Assembly: GCA_965277875.1 (NCBI GenBank)
Contig: CBDIDV010000002.1
Coordinates: 2,914,001-2,978,000, forward strand
DNA: 64,000 bases
Reading direction: 5' to 3'
Source of the DNA: CAWFQB01 sp965277875
Lineage (GTDB): Bacteria > Armatimonadota > Chthonomonadetes > Chthonomonadales > Chthonomonadaceae
The notes beneath the pieces were generated by a model. The model saw nothing but the letters and a program-made list of their open reading frames with translations. It was not told the origin of the DNA and did not search any database. A program made the position numbers and the translations under genes. This document shows positions 9,145 to 17,654 of the stretch, in pieces (within the stretch, counting starts at the first letter, position 1; each line of letters begins with the position of its first letter).

Positions 9145-9630
9145 TCAGTGAAATATGGTGCCGCCCGACTTGCTGCCACCGGACTTGCCGCCGGGCATGG
9201 TGCCGCCTGACTTCGTCCCGATTGACGGCAACGGCAGCGCAGTATCGGGAGCATCTGTACCACTCAGAACTTTGTCTGCCGCCTTTTCCGCGCACTCGAC
9301 GCAGATTTTGCGCGGGGTTTTGGGCGCGTGGGGGCGGTACATCACCTCGGCGCGGCACTCGGCGCATTTGCCGAACAGGTTGTCCTTCCACGGACTCGGC
9401 CCCCGGCGCGATACCATGATGGCGTCTGCGGTCTCAGCCTCCTCGTCTGTGATAATCAGGAATGGAATGCCGCCGACTAAGACGACATCGCCTGGTTTCG
9501 CCTCATTCGCGTTCTGTATTTTGCCGGGAGAAACGCTGTCGGCCTCGCGCAGACTGGCGACGGAAACGACATTGTCCTGCGTCAGCAGGCTGGCGAACGG
9601 AACGGATTTATCGCGGTCAGGGGGTTTCAT
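9145..9630 (-). CDS. Hypothetical protein with a CxxC-CxxC zinc ribbon
   Basis: 161 residues. The ATG at 9630 has GGAG about 10 bases upstream; longer frames run into manA-derived sequence. The middle holds CAEC then CVEC about 17 residues apart, the pattern of a small zinc ribbon. The C-terminus is Gly/Ser/Lys-rich (SGGTMPGGKSGGSKSGG). A GDVVLVGGIPFLIITD stretch looks like a small beta domain. No signal peptide. I do not recognise the family. It has its own terminator. Confidence 0.75.
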   Translation of the reverse strand: MKPPDRDKSVPFASLLTQDNVVSVASLREADSVSPGKIQNANEAKPGDVVLVGGIPFLIITDEEAETADAIMVSRRGPSPWKDNLFGKCAECRAEVMYRPHAPKTPRKICVECAEKAADKVLSGTDAPDTALPLPSIGTKSGGTMPGGKSGGSKSGGTIFH

Positions 9631-9662
9631 AGCGTTGTTTCTCCGTGACGCTCTTGGCGCGG

Positions 9663-9870
9663 TCACAGGGTCAGGCGGTCGGTAATCACTAAGAGGGTTG
9701 CGCCTGAGTCGTTGATGTCGTTGTGCAGCGTATATTCCAGATCGGCGGGAATGCACACGGTCGTTCCCATTTTCAACGGCAGGGGCGCGAACTCCTGCGT
9801 GGCGGACGTGATTTGTCCCGCCCCCCTTTTATGGTCGTAAGTAGTGTAAAGCTCCTCCTATCACCTTACC
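9663..9870 (-). pseudogene. Remnant of a manA-like 3' end (phosphomannose isomerase C-terminus)
   Basis: Read on the minus strand, this stretch gives QEFAPLPLKMGTTVC and then a CIPADLEYTL-like segment ending in TGA. That closely matches the C-terminus of the intact manA product at 12711-13706 (QEFAPVPLKMGTTVC, LPAGLAYTL). Further upstream, FTLLTTI also matches, but only in another frame: about two extra bases in a G/A-rich run break the frame, and a TAA precedes it. It is therefore a decayed, frameshifted fragment of a second manA copy. The divergence is too large for a recent duplication. Confidence 0.8.
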
Positions 9871-9961
9871 GCGCATTAACGCTTGGAGAGGAACGCTTGA
9901 CATTGCACTACTTTCGCGCGCAAACGGGCGCAAACGCGGGAGAAAGCAGAGGCAAGAGAAA

Positions 9962-12655
9962 TCAGGCCGTCTTGCGGGCGAGGATTTGCGGCAGGATCGC
10001 GGGGATCAAGACTTCAAGCGGCGTGTACAGGCCGGCCTGCCAGCGCCTGTCAAATGTTTCATCGCCCAGCGTTGTTCGCAGCGCTTGCAGATGCTCCTCG
10101 ACGCGCGCTTCAAAATACATGGGGGCGCGGTAGCCCATCTTTTCACGCAGCGTCGCGTTCACAGAAAACATCTGAACGCTTTCCGGCCCGCAGCCTTTCG
10201 CCGCCAGCCGGAACGCGCCATCGCCTATGATTTTCATCAGTAGTTCCGAATGGCAGTGCGCGAGCGCGGTCTCAAGGGCGCGGGCAAAACAAATATCGCC
10301 CTCTTCCTCACGATTCTGTCCCCAGAGCGCGCACATCAAATGCCAATGGTAAGCCGATGTGAGCCGACTGTCCTGGGGCATATCCGCGTAACCTGCTTTT
10401 GTGCAGCGTTCCGCTTCCTGAAAGTCTTCCAGAGAGGCAGGATTGTCGGCAAGGTAAACGGCGCGGCCAAGCAGGGCAAGTGCCGTGTTGGACGATACCT
10501 GGCGGATAATAATGCCGCGCCGCCGGTCTGCGATGTTGTAAGCCGCCGCCAGGGCGCGACGCTGACATTCGACAGCCTCATTCCAGACGCCCTGCAGCAT
10601 CCGTAAATAGCCCCTGGCGCTATATGCCCATGTAGTCTGCAAGGGGGTGTCCATCTCCTGCGCGGCAAACCGTGCCAGATGTTCCGCTTCCTCGTACCAC
10701 CCAACATCCGCATAGATGCGAAATAATACCTGCTTGGGCTTGCTCGCCGTCGCCGCAGGTTCCGGAAAGGCGCGCTCGCCCCATTCCAAAGCCAGGCGAT
10801 AGCGCCCCTGATTGGCCCACATGTTCAGCACATCCTCCAGCAGCGGCATGAGCGTGACACGGTCATGCTGCCAGTACCATTCCATTGCCTGCAGGATATT
10901 GTCATGCTCGGCCTCCATTCGATTCATGAAACGAAAGTCCTCCTGATCCGCCGCGGTTGCCATTCCCATATAAAAGCGCGCGCAGCGTTCCCGGCAGATG
11001 TCCCGTTGTTCCGTGTCCAAACTTCGGGCCGCGTATTGCCGCAGGATTTCGAGCAGGACATAGCGCATGGTTCCCATCTGCTCGTCTTCGCGCGCCACAA
11101 TCAAACTGCAAAGCGTCAGGTCGTTGAGGAACTCATCCGCCTGTTCGCAGAGGGTGACGGCCCGCGCCGCCTCCAGCGTCCAGCCTCCCTGAAACACGGA
11201 CAAAGCGAAGAAAAACTCCTGCTGCGCGCCCGTCAGCAGAGCAAGACTCCCCTCGATCACGGCCCGCAGCGACTGGTGGCGCGGCGACAGTCCGCGCTGA
11301 TGCGCTTTCAGGTCGGTCAGGCTATGTTCCAGCGACAGCGCGATCTGCTGCGGCGTCTGCGACGTGATGCGGGCGGCGGCCAGTTCCAGCGCGAGCGGAA
11401 TGCCCTCCAGCCGCCTGCAAATGCTGACGACGGCGGGAGCGTTGCGTTCGGAAAAGGCAAAGTCGGGGCGCGCGCTTTTTGCCCTGTCCACAAACAGGGA
11501 CACAGAGGCAAACTCAAGCAGGCGTTTGGTCTGCGCCGGCAATTCCGGCGCGTCGAGGGGCGCGAGCAGCAGAACGCTTTCACCGGCAATGTTCAGCCGC
11601 TGCCGACTGGTCACGAGCAGGCGCAGTTCGGGAACTTCGCCCAGAAGCCTCAGCGTCATTGCGGCGACGGCGTCGCTAAGATGTTCCGCATTGTCCACGA
11701 TCAGCAGCAGGGGAGCGCGACGGCCAAGAACGCGTATCAACTGCGCGTCGGTCGGGGCGTCCGGCAGAGGCGCGACGCCAAGCGCTCTGAGTACCGTATC
11801 GTACAATCTTTCGGCATCCGGCAGCGACACCAGGGAGACGAAAACACAGGCTCCCCGCCATGTCCGGGCGAGGGCTGCGGCCAGCCGCGTTTTGCCCATG
11901 CCGCCCATGCCGATCAGCGATACCTGCCGCTGCGCGCAGATCAGTTCCCGCAGCGTTTGCAGTTCCTGTTCGCGTCCGAAGAAGCGGGTCAGGTACAGCG
12001 GGAGCGAGGCGTTGTGCGCCGCGTCGGGATTATATTCGGCAGCGAACCCGGAGGCGATCTCGGAAGAAGCCTCGGAAGTAAGTTCGGGCAGAAGCAAGCG
12101 CGGCGTTTGCAGCCTCGAGCGCGTTGGCGTTTCCGCCTCCATCGTATCCGTAGAAGAAAAATAAGAGCGCGGCATACCGCTTGCGGGCGCGAAGTCCTCG
12201 GCCAACAGTTCGTAACGCGCCTGCTCCGCCACAGCCCACTCCTCGTAGAAGCCGGGAAGCAGGGAACCAATCATAAGCTGCGCGGCCTGTTCCGCCTGGC
12301 CTGCGCGCAGCAGGCGCTCGCACTCCCGAACGTCACAGGTAACGGCGCTGCCGCGCAGCCGAACGCGCCCCGGTTCGCTGACATCCAGCACGGCTCCGAA
12401 CTGGACGCCCTCCGGTTCCAGATGGCGGCGCAGCGAGGCGAGCGTGACCCGAAAGCGATTTGCCGCCAGCCGCGTTTCCTCTTCGGGCCACAGCGCCTCG
12501 TATATTTCTTCGCGGGGACAGGGGCTATCCAGATGCAGGGCGAGGTACGCGAGCAGCGCCCCGACCTTGTGAGAGCGAAAACGACGCGTCTCCTGGCCCG
12601 ACGCCGACACCATAGTCGGGCCGTTGAAAAGCCGCACTTGCCAGATTGGAGCCAT
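9962..12655 (-). CDS. SARP/AfsR-like transcriptional regulator with NB-ARC ATPase domain
   Basis: 897 residues. Residues 1-105 form a winged-helix DNA-binding domain of the OmpR/SARP type, followed by a short BTAD-like part. An NB-ARC/STAND ATPase starts near 225 (FFGREQEL), with P-loop GMGGMGKT (249-256), Walker B LLLIVDN, an LLVTSRQRL sensor and a GLPL-like GIPLALELAAARI. The C-terminal third is helical and TPR-like. Such proteins switch on genes when a ligand drives ATP-dependent oligomerisation. Target genes are not evident; it lies between a manA remnant and intact manA, on the same strand as both. Confidence 0.88.
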   Translation of the reverse strand: MAPIWQVRLFNGPTMVSASGQETRRFRSHKVGALLAYLALHLDSPCPREEIYEALWPEEETRLAANRFRVTLASLRRHLEPEGVQFGAVLDVSEPGRVRLRGSAVTCDVRECERLLRAGQAEQAAQLMIGSLLPGFYEEWAVAEQARYELLAEDFAPASGMPRSYFSSTDTMEAETPTRSRLQTPRLLLPELTSEASSEIASGFAAEYNPDAAHNASLPLYLTRFFGREQELQTLRELICAQRQVSLIGMGGMGKTRLAAALARTWRGACVFVSLVSLPDAERLYDTVLRALGVAPLPDAPTDAQLIRVLGRRAPLLLIVDNAEHLSDAVAAMTLRLLGEVPELRLLVTSRQRLNIAGESVLLLAPLDAPELPAQTKRLLEFASVSLFVDRAKSARPDFAFSERNAPAVVSICRRLEGIPLALELAAARITSQTPQQIALSLEHSLTDLKAHQRGLSPRHQSLRAVIEGSLALLTGAQQEFFFALSVFQGGWTLEAARAVTLCEQADEFLNDLTLCSLIVAREDEQMGTMRYVLLEILRQYAARSLDTEQRDICRERCARFYMGMATAADQEDFRFMNRMEAEHDNILQAMEWYWQHDRVTLMPLLEDVLNMWANQGRYRLALEWGERAFPEPAATASKPKQVLFRIYADVGWYEEAEHLARFAAQEMDTPLQTTWAYSARGYLRMLQGVWNEAVECQRRALAAAYNIADRRRGIIIRQVSSNTALALLGRAVYLADNPASLEDFQEAERCTKAGYADMPQDSRLTSAYHWHLMCALWGQNREEEGDICFARALETALAHCHSELLMKIIGDGAFRLAAKGCGPESVQMFSVNATLREKMGYRAPMYFEARVEEHLQALRTTLGDETFDRRWQAGLYTPLEVLIPAILPQILARKTA

Positions 12656-12710
12656 GTCTTTCCTGCTCTCCCGCGCCGGTTCGCGTTTGCGGCGGCAGTT
12701 CGTATGCGCG

Positions 12711-13706
12711 TTATCCGCCGTACTCTGTGGGCGTTATCCGCCCCGAAATCACTTCCAAAGCCGCGCCCTCGTCACCCGCGTCCCGGAGCAGTGTGTAGGC
12801 CAGTCCGGCGGGAAGGCACACGGTCGTTCCCATTTTCAACGGCACGGGCGCGAACTCCTGCGCGTCGGACACGATGCTGCCGCTTCCTGTGATTGTAGTC
12901 AGCAACGTAAAGCTCTCCGCACAAGCCGCGACCGGCAGCGAGCGCATCACGCGCCACATCTCGGAGCGGAAGAAAGAGCAGTCTACCAGAGTGGCGAGTT
13001 GGGCGTTGTCTGTGCCGCCAAACTGCGGGCGCGTCAGTTCCAGGTCGGCGCAGGCGGGGTCAATGGCCTGCAAGCCTTTGTCCAGGTGGATGGCGCGGTC
13101 GGTGCGTCCCCAATCGTACAGGCGATACGTTATATCGCTGTCCTGCTGCAATTCGTATACGACCACGCCCGCCGTAAGCGCGTGAACGGTTCCCGCCGGC
13201 ATATACACGACATCGCCCGCGCGTACCGGAACCCGCTTCAAATAGCGCAGCAGGTCGCCATCGCGCAGCGCGGCCTGCAAATCTTCGCGGCGTATGTCAT
13301 GCCCGCTCAGGCCATAGTAGATGTGCGCGTCGGGCGCGGCCTCCAGCACGTACCAGAACTCGGTTTTCCCATACGGGTAGTTTTCCAGTTGCTGCGCGAG
13401 ATCGTCGTCGGGGTGTACCTGTATGGACAGATTTTCGCGGGCGTCAATGAACTTGACCAGCAGCGGGAACTTCGGGCAGCCTTGCGCCCCGGTTCCCGCC
13501 CACTCCGCTTTATGCCGCGCAAAGACGTCGCCGAGCGTCTGCCCCTGCCACGCGCCATTGGCGATGCGGCTGCCGGAAAACGCTTCCCAGCTTTCGCCCA
13601 TCCGCGCGCCCTCGGCCCCCGCCCGCCCCAGCGTGTCGGCCAGCCAGCGCCCGCCCCAGACCACTTCCTTGATTACCGGCTCCAGCAGCAGCGGATATTT
13701 CCCCAT
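12711..13706 (-). CDS. manA: Mannose-6-phosphate isomerase, class I (cupin)
   Basis: 331 residues, as for short Bacillus-type ManA. I chose the ATG at 13706 (MGKYPLLLEP), with SD AGGGAG about 10 bases upstream; the longer frame runs back into a terminator. Zinc-site motifs are visible: QVHPDD, KTEFWYVL and AGTVHALTAG, followed by YELQQDSDITYRLYDWGR. The enzyme interconverts mannose-6-P and fructose-6-P, supplying GDP-mannose or using mannose. It is 55 bp upstream of the SARP regulator start on the same strand. Confidence 0.92.
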   Translation of the reverse strand: MGKYPLLLEPVIKEVVWGGRWLADTLGRAGAEGARMGESWEAFSGSRIANGAWQGQTLGDVFARHKAEWAGTGAQGCPKFPLLVKFIDARENLSIQVHPDDDLAQQLENYPYGKTEFWYVLEAAPDAHIYYGLSGHDIRREDLQAALRDGDLLRYLKRVPVRAGDVVYMPAGTVHALTAGVVVYELQQDSDITYRLYDWGRTDRAIHLDKGLQAIDPACADLELTRPQFGGTDNAQLATLVDCSFFRSEMWRVMRSLPVAACAESFTLLTTITGSGSIVSDAQEFAPVPLKMGTTVCLPAGLAYTLLRDAGDEGAALEVISGRITPTEYGG

Positions 13707-13770
13707 CACGCTCGTTCTCCCTATGCGCCCCATCTCGTCCGTTTTGTAACTTCCTTTAACCATTTTGACA

Positions 13771-13802
13771 CAAAAAAGCCGCTTCGTCAGGGACGAGGCG
13801 GC
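13771..13802 (-). terminator. Terminator of the rpsF-ssb-rpsR operon
   Basis: On the minus strand, GCCGCCTCGTC and GACGAAGCGGC (one G-T pair) form a stem with a 3-base loop, followed by TTTTTT. Confidence 0.88.
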
Positions 13803-13879
13803 CAATTTATGCAATAGAGTTCATTCGCTGCAAACACGCCGACGCACTGCATAGACACAGGCAACCTCTCGTTTACAGG

Positions 13880-13927
13880 ACGGTTGGCCGCAGGCCTAGC
13901 TAACCGGTATTTTATATACCGGTCACT
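13880..13927. repeat. 48-bp dispersed element, copy 1
   Basis: It matches 59363-59410 at about 38 of 48 positions without gaps. It contains GGCCGCAGGCC and a stem ACCGGTAT/ATACCGGT around a TTTAT-like loop. Confidence 0.75.
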
Positions 13928-13952
13928 GCCAACGAACTCGCAGCATAGTATG

Positions 13953-14228
13953 CTAATCTACAACGAACGGCAACAGGGCCATGTGCCGCGCCTGCTTGAT
14001 AACGTCCGTGACCATGCGCTGATGTTTGGCGCACGTTCCCGTGGTACGGCGGGGTACGATTTTGCCCCGATCCGAAATCAAGCGGTTGCGGTACTTGGGC
14101 AGGGTAGCCTGCTTGTAATCAATGCTCTTCACTTTGTCGACGCAAAACATGCACACTTTGCGCCGGGGTTTACGGAACTTGTTGTTGGGTTTGCCGCCCA
14201 TCGGACGGGGTCCACGCCCAGGAGCCAT
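13953..14228 (-). CDS. rpsR: 30S ribosomal protein bS18
   Basis: 91 residues. The core CMFCVDKVKSIDYKQ, then LPKYRNRLISDRGKIVPRRTTGTCAKHQR, is diagnostic for bS18. The CxxC near residue 26 together with the C-x-K-H-Q later suggests the zinc-binding form of the protein. Third gene of the rpsF-ssb-rpsR operon, 170 bp after ssb, with a terminator about 150 bp downstream. Binds bS6 in the small subunit platform. Confidence 0.97.
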   Translation of the reverse strand: MAPGRGPRPMGGKPNNKFRKPRRKVCMFCVDKVKSIDYKQATLPKYRNRLISDRGKIVPRRTTGTCAKHQRMVTDVIKQARHMALLPFVVD

Positions 14229-14271
14229 CAGGATTTTCCTTCCAGAAACGGCACGGGCAGTCGGCTAAATT

Positions 14272-14400
14272 AGGAAACAGAAAACAGGGAACAGGGAACA
14301 GTAAAGACCCCGCACTATTTCAATGTTGCTTTCACGCGACAGGAAAAGGGAGCAGAGCATCCACTGTTCCCTGTTCCCTGTTCCCTGTTTCCTGCTTCCT
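14272..14400. repeat. Inverted-repeat element with 7-bp GGGAACA-type units
   Basis: The left arm 14272-14301 (AACAGGG-type heptamers) is complementary to the right arm 14364-14400 (TTCCCTG heptamers), with about 62 bp between them. The right arm overlaps the ssb TAG stop at 14399-14401. The same layout occurs with GGAGAAA units at 29423-29500 and 41919-42058. Confidence 0.85.
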
Positions 14401-14947
14401 ATTCATCCGCAAAGGGATCGGATTCGTCCATATCGTCATCAGCGGGTGTGGCGACCGGCTTGCGCGTCGCCTGTGCGCCAGCGGCAGGACGCGCTGCCTG
14501 CGCTGCGGGCGCACTGCGTTCCTGCGGCGCGGAGCGTTCGGCGGGCGCGCTGCGTTCCATCGGCGCGGCACGTTCGTTGTCCATGCCCGCGCCGTCGCCC
14601 ATGCTGCCGCTAGGCGCTTCGCCGTCGCCCTTGCGATCCAGACCGTTGATGTTATCCGCCACGACCTCAAAAGACTTGCGCTTCTGTCCGTCCTGCGCTA
14701 CCCACGAACGGGTTTGCAGGCGGCCTTCCACGGAGACCAGACGACCTTTCGTGAGATACTGGCTGGCGAATTCAGCGGTGCGCCGCCACGCCACAATATC
14801 AAAAAAGTCCGTTTCTTTCTGACCGTTCTCATCTTTGGTGATGCGATCCACGGCGATGCTCATTTGCGCGACCGGAATGCCCTGCGGCGTGTACTTCATT
14901 TCGGGATCGCGGGTCAAACGACCAATCAAGACGATACGATTCAACAT
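14399..14947 (-). CDS. ssb: Single-stranded DNA-binding protein
   Basis: 182 residues. The OB-fold runs from LNRIVLIGRLTRDPEMKYTPQG to about residue 105 (WRRTAEFASQYLTKG, VEGRLQTRSW). A low-complexity linker follows, with tandem ERSAPA-type units, and an acidic tail ending DESDPFADE. The usual protein-docking tip ends in PF; here three residues follow it. Second gene of the rpsF-ssb-rpsR operon. The stop codon is embedded in the edge of the heptamer inverted-repeat element, which may have reshaped the tail or 3' UTR. Confidence 0.96.
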   Translation of the reverse strand: MLNRIVLIGRLTRDPEMKYTPQGIPVAQMSIAVDRITKDENGQKETDFFDIVAWRRTAEFASQYLTKGRLVSVEGRLQTRSWVAQDGQKRKSFEVVADNINGLDRKGDGEAPSGSMGDGAGMDNERAAPMERSAPAERSAPQERSAPAAQAARPAAGAQATRKPVATPADDDMDESDPFADE

Positions 14948-15186
14948 TTTCCGACTCCTCTTCCCTGATGGTTGAGCGGGGCAGACATTGCGCTCTGCGA
15001 TCCCGCGTCAAAACAACGGTTCTCATGGTGCTTTGCTATGAATAGCGACGCCGACTGCGCCACTGCGATGATTACTTGTTTAACATACTGCTGATACTCA
15101 TGCCCTGAAAGCGGAAGCGGAAAGCAACAAAAGTAAACTTTTGCCTTCTTTTCACTTTTTATTCAGCGCGTATCCGAGAAGCGCGG

Positions 15187-15501
15187 TTACTCCTCCGACT
15201 CGTCCTGTCGGACAATGATGTGCCGCATGATCTCGTCGTTGATACGGAAGATGCGGTCGAGTTCTTTGGGAACTTCGCTGCCCGCCGTAAAGTGCATCAG
15301 CAGGTACATGCCTTCGCGTTTCTTTTTGTTATCGTGCTTGATCTCGTAAGCCAACTGCCGACGGCCTTTTTCCCACTTGCCCGCCTCCGTGACCTCGCCC
15401 TTGCCGTCGGTCACGACCTTCTTGTACTTTTCAAGAATCGTGTCTAGAGCCTCGTCAGACGTGTCAACGTCCACGATGTACATCGCCTCGTAATGGCGCA
15501 T
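15187..15501 (-). CDS. rpsF: 30S ribosomal protein bS6
   Basis: 104 residues. MRHYEAMYIVDVD, KWEKGRRQLAYEIK, GMYLLMHF and ELDRIFRINDEIMRHIIVR are classic bS6 segments, and the tail is acidic (DESEE). SD GGAGGTG lies 8 bases before the ATG. First gene of the operon, with a consensus promoter at 15679-15707 and a leader of about 170 nt. In many bacteria the bS6:bS18 pair represses this operon by binding the leader; a GCTCCGG/CCGGAGC hairpin is present here, but I cannot confirm the motif. Confidence 0.97.
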   Translation of the reverse strand: MRHYEAMYIVDVDTSDEALDTILEKYKKVVTDGKGEVTEAGKWEKGRRQLAYEIKHDNKKKREGMYLLMHFTAGSEVPKELDRIFRINDEIMRHIIVRQDESEE

Positions 15502-15678
15502 TTGTTTTCACCTCCCCTCGGTCGTAATAGCATCTTAAAAGACGCTTCGGCTCCGGTCTGCCCGGAGCGGGAAGGACACGGCAGAAGATCCGACTGCAGG
15601 CGCGTAAACGCGAAATCCTGCCGAGTGCTGCCCGATGGTGAACCCACTCACCCTCGAAAAGTGTCAATTTATCGTGTT

Positions 15679-15707
15679 AGTATACTCTATTTCACGTCCG
15701 AGTACAA
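15679..15707 (-). promoter_or_regulatory. Sigma-70-type promoter for rpsF operon
   Basis: On the minus strand, -35 TTGTAC (15707-15702) and -10 TATACT (15684-15679) are spaced by 17 bp. Confidence 0.8.
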
Positions 15708-16130
15708 GGTTTGTGTTTGGCGGCAGCGGCGGGAGGTTTAGTAGTGTCAGGCTGGAGGGCGCATTCGGGAGATGAGGGAGCCAAGCGCCAACCCTGCGCG
15801 GCCACAAAAAGAATTTTTAGAAATTTGTTTTTTGCTCTTTAGCACGGCTCGCCTATGTGCCGATACAGAGGGCGTAGACGCAGTTTGCCGCGTCCTGCAT
15901 AAGGACCGGCAGAAAATTTCGCCGTTTTCGTTTTGATTCCTCTTGATTTCTCTTGATTTCGTTAATTCATTTTAATTCATTGTGAAGCAGGCAGGAAACA
16001 CGCGGCAAAGGGCGTATACTAGAAACGAAGCATTTGCGGCCTTGTAATCACGCGGCGAATAATGCTTCGACAGATTTGATTTGTCAATTTTGATTGTTAC
16101 GTTTGAAATGTTTGTAAATTCTCGCTGGAG
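15708..16130. other. AT-rich upstream part of a 1.2-kb gap
   Basis: No gene seen. Contains short direct repeats TTGATTYCTC and TTAATTCAT, a -10-like TATACT at 16015-16020, and a hairpin CGAAGCATT/AATGCTTCG (16026-16069). Confidence 0.5.
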
Positions 16131-16139
16131 GTGGAAAGT

Positions 16140-16491
16140 GTTGCGAACGAACCAAATTGCGCCGTGGGCGCCGATCACCAAGCGACGTGGGGCATTTACG
16201 CCCTGCGCGCCGATCACTGTTCGAGTCCGGCCCTGTCCACCGCGAGGACAGATCTCTCTCGTTTGAACACGCGCCGCAAGCGCGTGGACATGCGGCGTAA
16301 TCACGCCGTACAAGCGAGTTGAGACTGCCTCAACGCGAGTGCTTCTTCCCAGGAAGACAAGGGCCGCGCGGTCTGTCCCGTCCTGTGTTTCGCAATGCGA
16401 CACACGGCACGGATAGACGGTACGCGCGGCTGCCTGCGTTTTCTGAGAAAAGCCGCCCCGGTGGACACGAGCCTCCCCGGAGCGGCTTTTT
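16140..16491 (+). ncRNA. Candidate structured non-coding RNA ending in a terminator
   Basis: A GC-rich block without a coding frame lies between AT-rich flanks. Successive hairpins can be drawn: GCGCC/GGCGC (about 16159), TGTCC/GGACA (about 16234), ACGCGC/GCGCGT (about 16270), GCGGCGT/ACGCCGT (about 16292) and CTTC/GAAG (about 16342). Then comes the terminator at 16448-16491. CGCCGATCAC occurs twice, about 40 bases apart. It does not match the conserved cores of RNase P RNA, tmRNA, SRP RNA or 6S RNA that I can recall. It could also be the leader of the sigma-like gene at 16720. Confidence 0.35.
16448..16491 (+). terminator. Terminator, possibly bidirectional
   Basis: AAAAGCCGC (16448-16456) and GCGGCTTTT (16482-16490) form the stem base with an inner CCGG pairing; a T5 run lies on the plus strand and a T4 run on the minus strand. 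Confidence 0.8.
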
Positions 16492-16719
16492 GCGTTTGAT
16501 TTTCGCTGGAAACGGATCAGGTCTCTTTAGCCCTGACTTCCCGTAGATCGAACGCATTCAGGAAACGCTGCGGCGGACAAAGCGAACGCACGCCCCTATC
16601 CGGCTTTATGCCTCCCACTATCCGACACGATAGTTCAAGAGCGCATAGAGTGAGTATGGAGAGCCTGGGTTCCGGTTTTGATCTCTTATGTCGGGTTTCT
16701 TCTTGAGGAGAAGTGTGCA

Positions 16720-17382
16720 ATGCAATCCCTTCTGGAGCGCATCGAGGCCGGTATCATGCCGGCCCACAATGAGCAAACACAAAACGAACCGGCGCGGTTG
16801 GCGCGAACGCACAGCGCGATTACGCCGAATGAACCAACGAATGAAACGAATGAACGAACAAGCAAGCTGACAACGGAAGCGCGGGCAGATCGTCCGCAGA
16901 CACAAACGCAGGATCAGTTGCTGTGCGCGATTGAACTGCGCGTGGAAAAGATGGCCGCGTACTTCGGGCGGCGGTGCGGCGTGGACGAGGACGATCTAAG
17001 GCAGGAAGCGTGGGTCGCCGTGCTGGAAATGCTGCCGCGCCTGGATCACTCGGTCGGCGTACCGGAACAGCATCTGCTCAAGCGGGCGCGCTGGCGCATT
17101 CTGGACAGCATCCGCCGTCAGCGCAGGCGTCAGCACGTTGCCCTCGAAGACGTGCCTAGCGCGCTCGCAAGCTACCTGGACACGCGCCACAGCGGCCCGG
17201 ACATGCCTGCGTTGTTCGCGCGGCTGACTACGATACAGCAGCGCATATTGCGCGCCCTGATGGAAGGCTATACGTGGCGCGAGGCGGGCGCGATTGTCGG
17301 CTGCACGTCCGCAAACGTCGCGTACCACGTCCGCCGCATCCGCGAAGTCTACATCCACCTCAACGGCGATGACAACGCATAA
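16720..17382 (+). CDS. Sigma-70-like protein (regions 2 and 4)
   Basis: 220 residues. The ATG at 16720 has SD GAGGAG 9 bases upstream. The first 65 residues are polar and repetitive (NEPTNETNERTSK). A region-2-like part follows (YFGRRCGVDEDDLRQEAWVAVLEMLPRL). A C-terminal region-4 helix-turn-helix contains LTTIQQRILRALMEGYTWREAGAIVGCTSANVAYHVRRI. It fits a divergent sigma factor or sigma-like regulator. No anti-sigma gene is adjacent. It follows the structured non-coding block and terminator, which may control it. Confidence 0.75.
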   Translation: MQSLLERIEAGIMPAHNEQTQNEPARLARTHSAITPNEPTNETNERTSKLTTEARADRPQTQTQDQLLCAIELRVEKMAAYFGRRCGVDEDDLRQEAWVAVLEMLPRLDHSVGVPEQHLLKRARWRILDSIRRQRRRQHVALEDVPSALASYLDTRHSGPDMPALFARLTTIQQRILRALMEGYTWREAGAIVGCTSANVAYHVRRIREVYIHLNGDDNA

Positions 17383-17551
17383 CATGCGGGCGCGTTGTCA
17401 CGCCCCTGTGCCTCTGCGGCACGGCAGCAGACACACCAAACTTGGCTTGCAGGAGGCACATACGGCATGAAGAAAAAACGTTGTCACTCCAGAGCCATGA
17501 AGCGTACACTCTCATTATGAAAGCTGTCCGGTATAGAGGCGCGTTTTGTTA

Positions 17552-17621
17552 GACCCCTTGCATAAGTCTCCTCTTCGAGAGGCAAAGGACTGCATTTTTG
17601 AGGACTTATGCAAGAGGTCTG
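17552..17621. mobile_element. MITE-like 70-bp element with terminal inverted repeats
   Basis: The left end (AGACCCCTTGCATAAGTC) is complementary to the right end (GACTTATGCAAGAGGTCT) with one mismatch; the pairing extends inward as CCTC/GAGG. GTT flanks both sides (17549-17551, 17622-17624), as a 3-bp target duplication would. No coding capacity. It lies 34 bp from the 3' end of the iorB-like gene. Confidence 0.65.
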
Positions 17622-17654
17622 TTGTGTCCTGTGGTCTGTGGCGGAACAGGAAAG

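Noticed and set aside
16219..16230. tRNA-like T-loop TTCGAGTCC
   Set aside because: The flanking bases do not pair as a T-stem and no acceptor or anticodon arm can be drawn.
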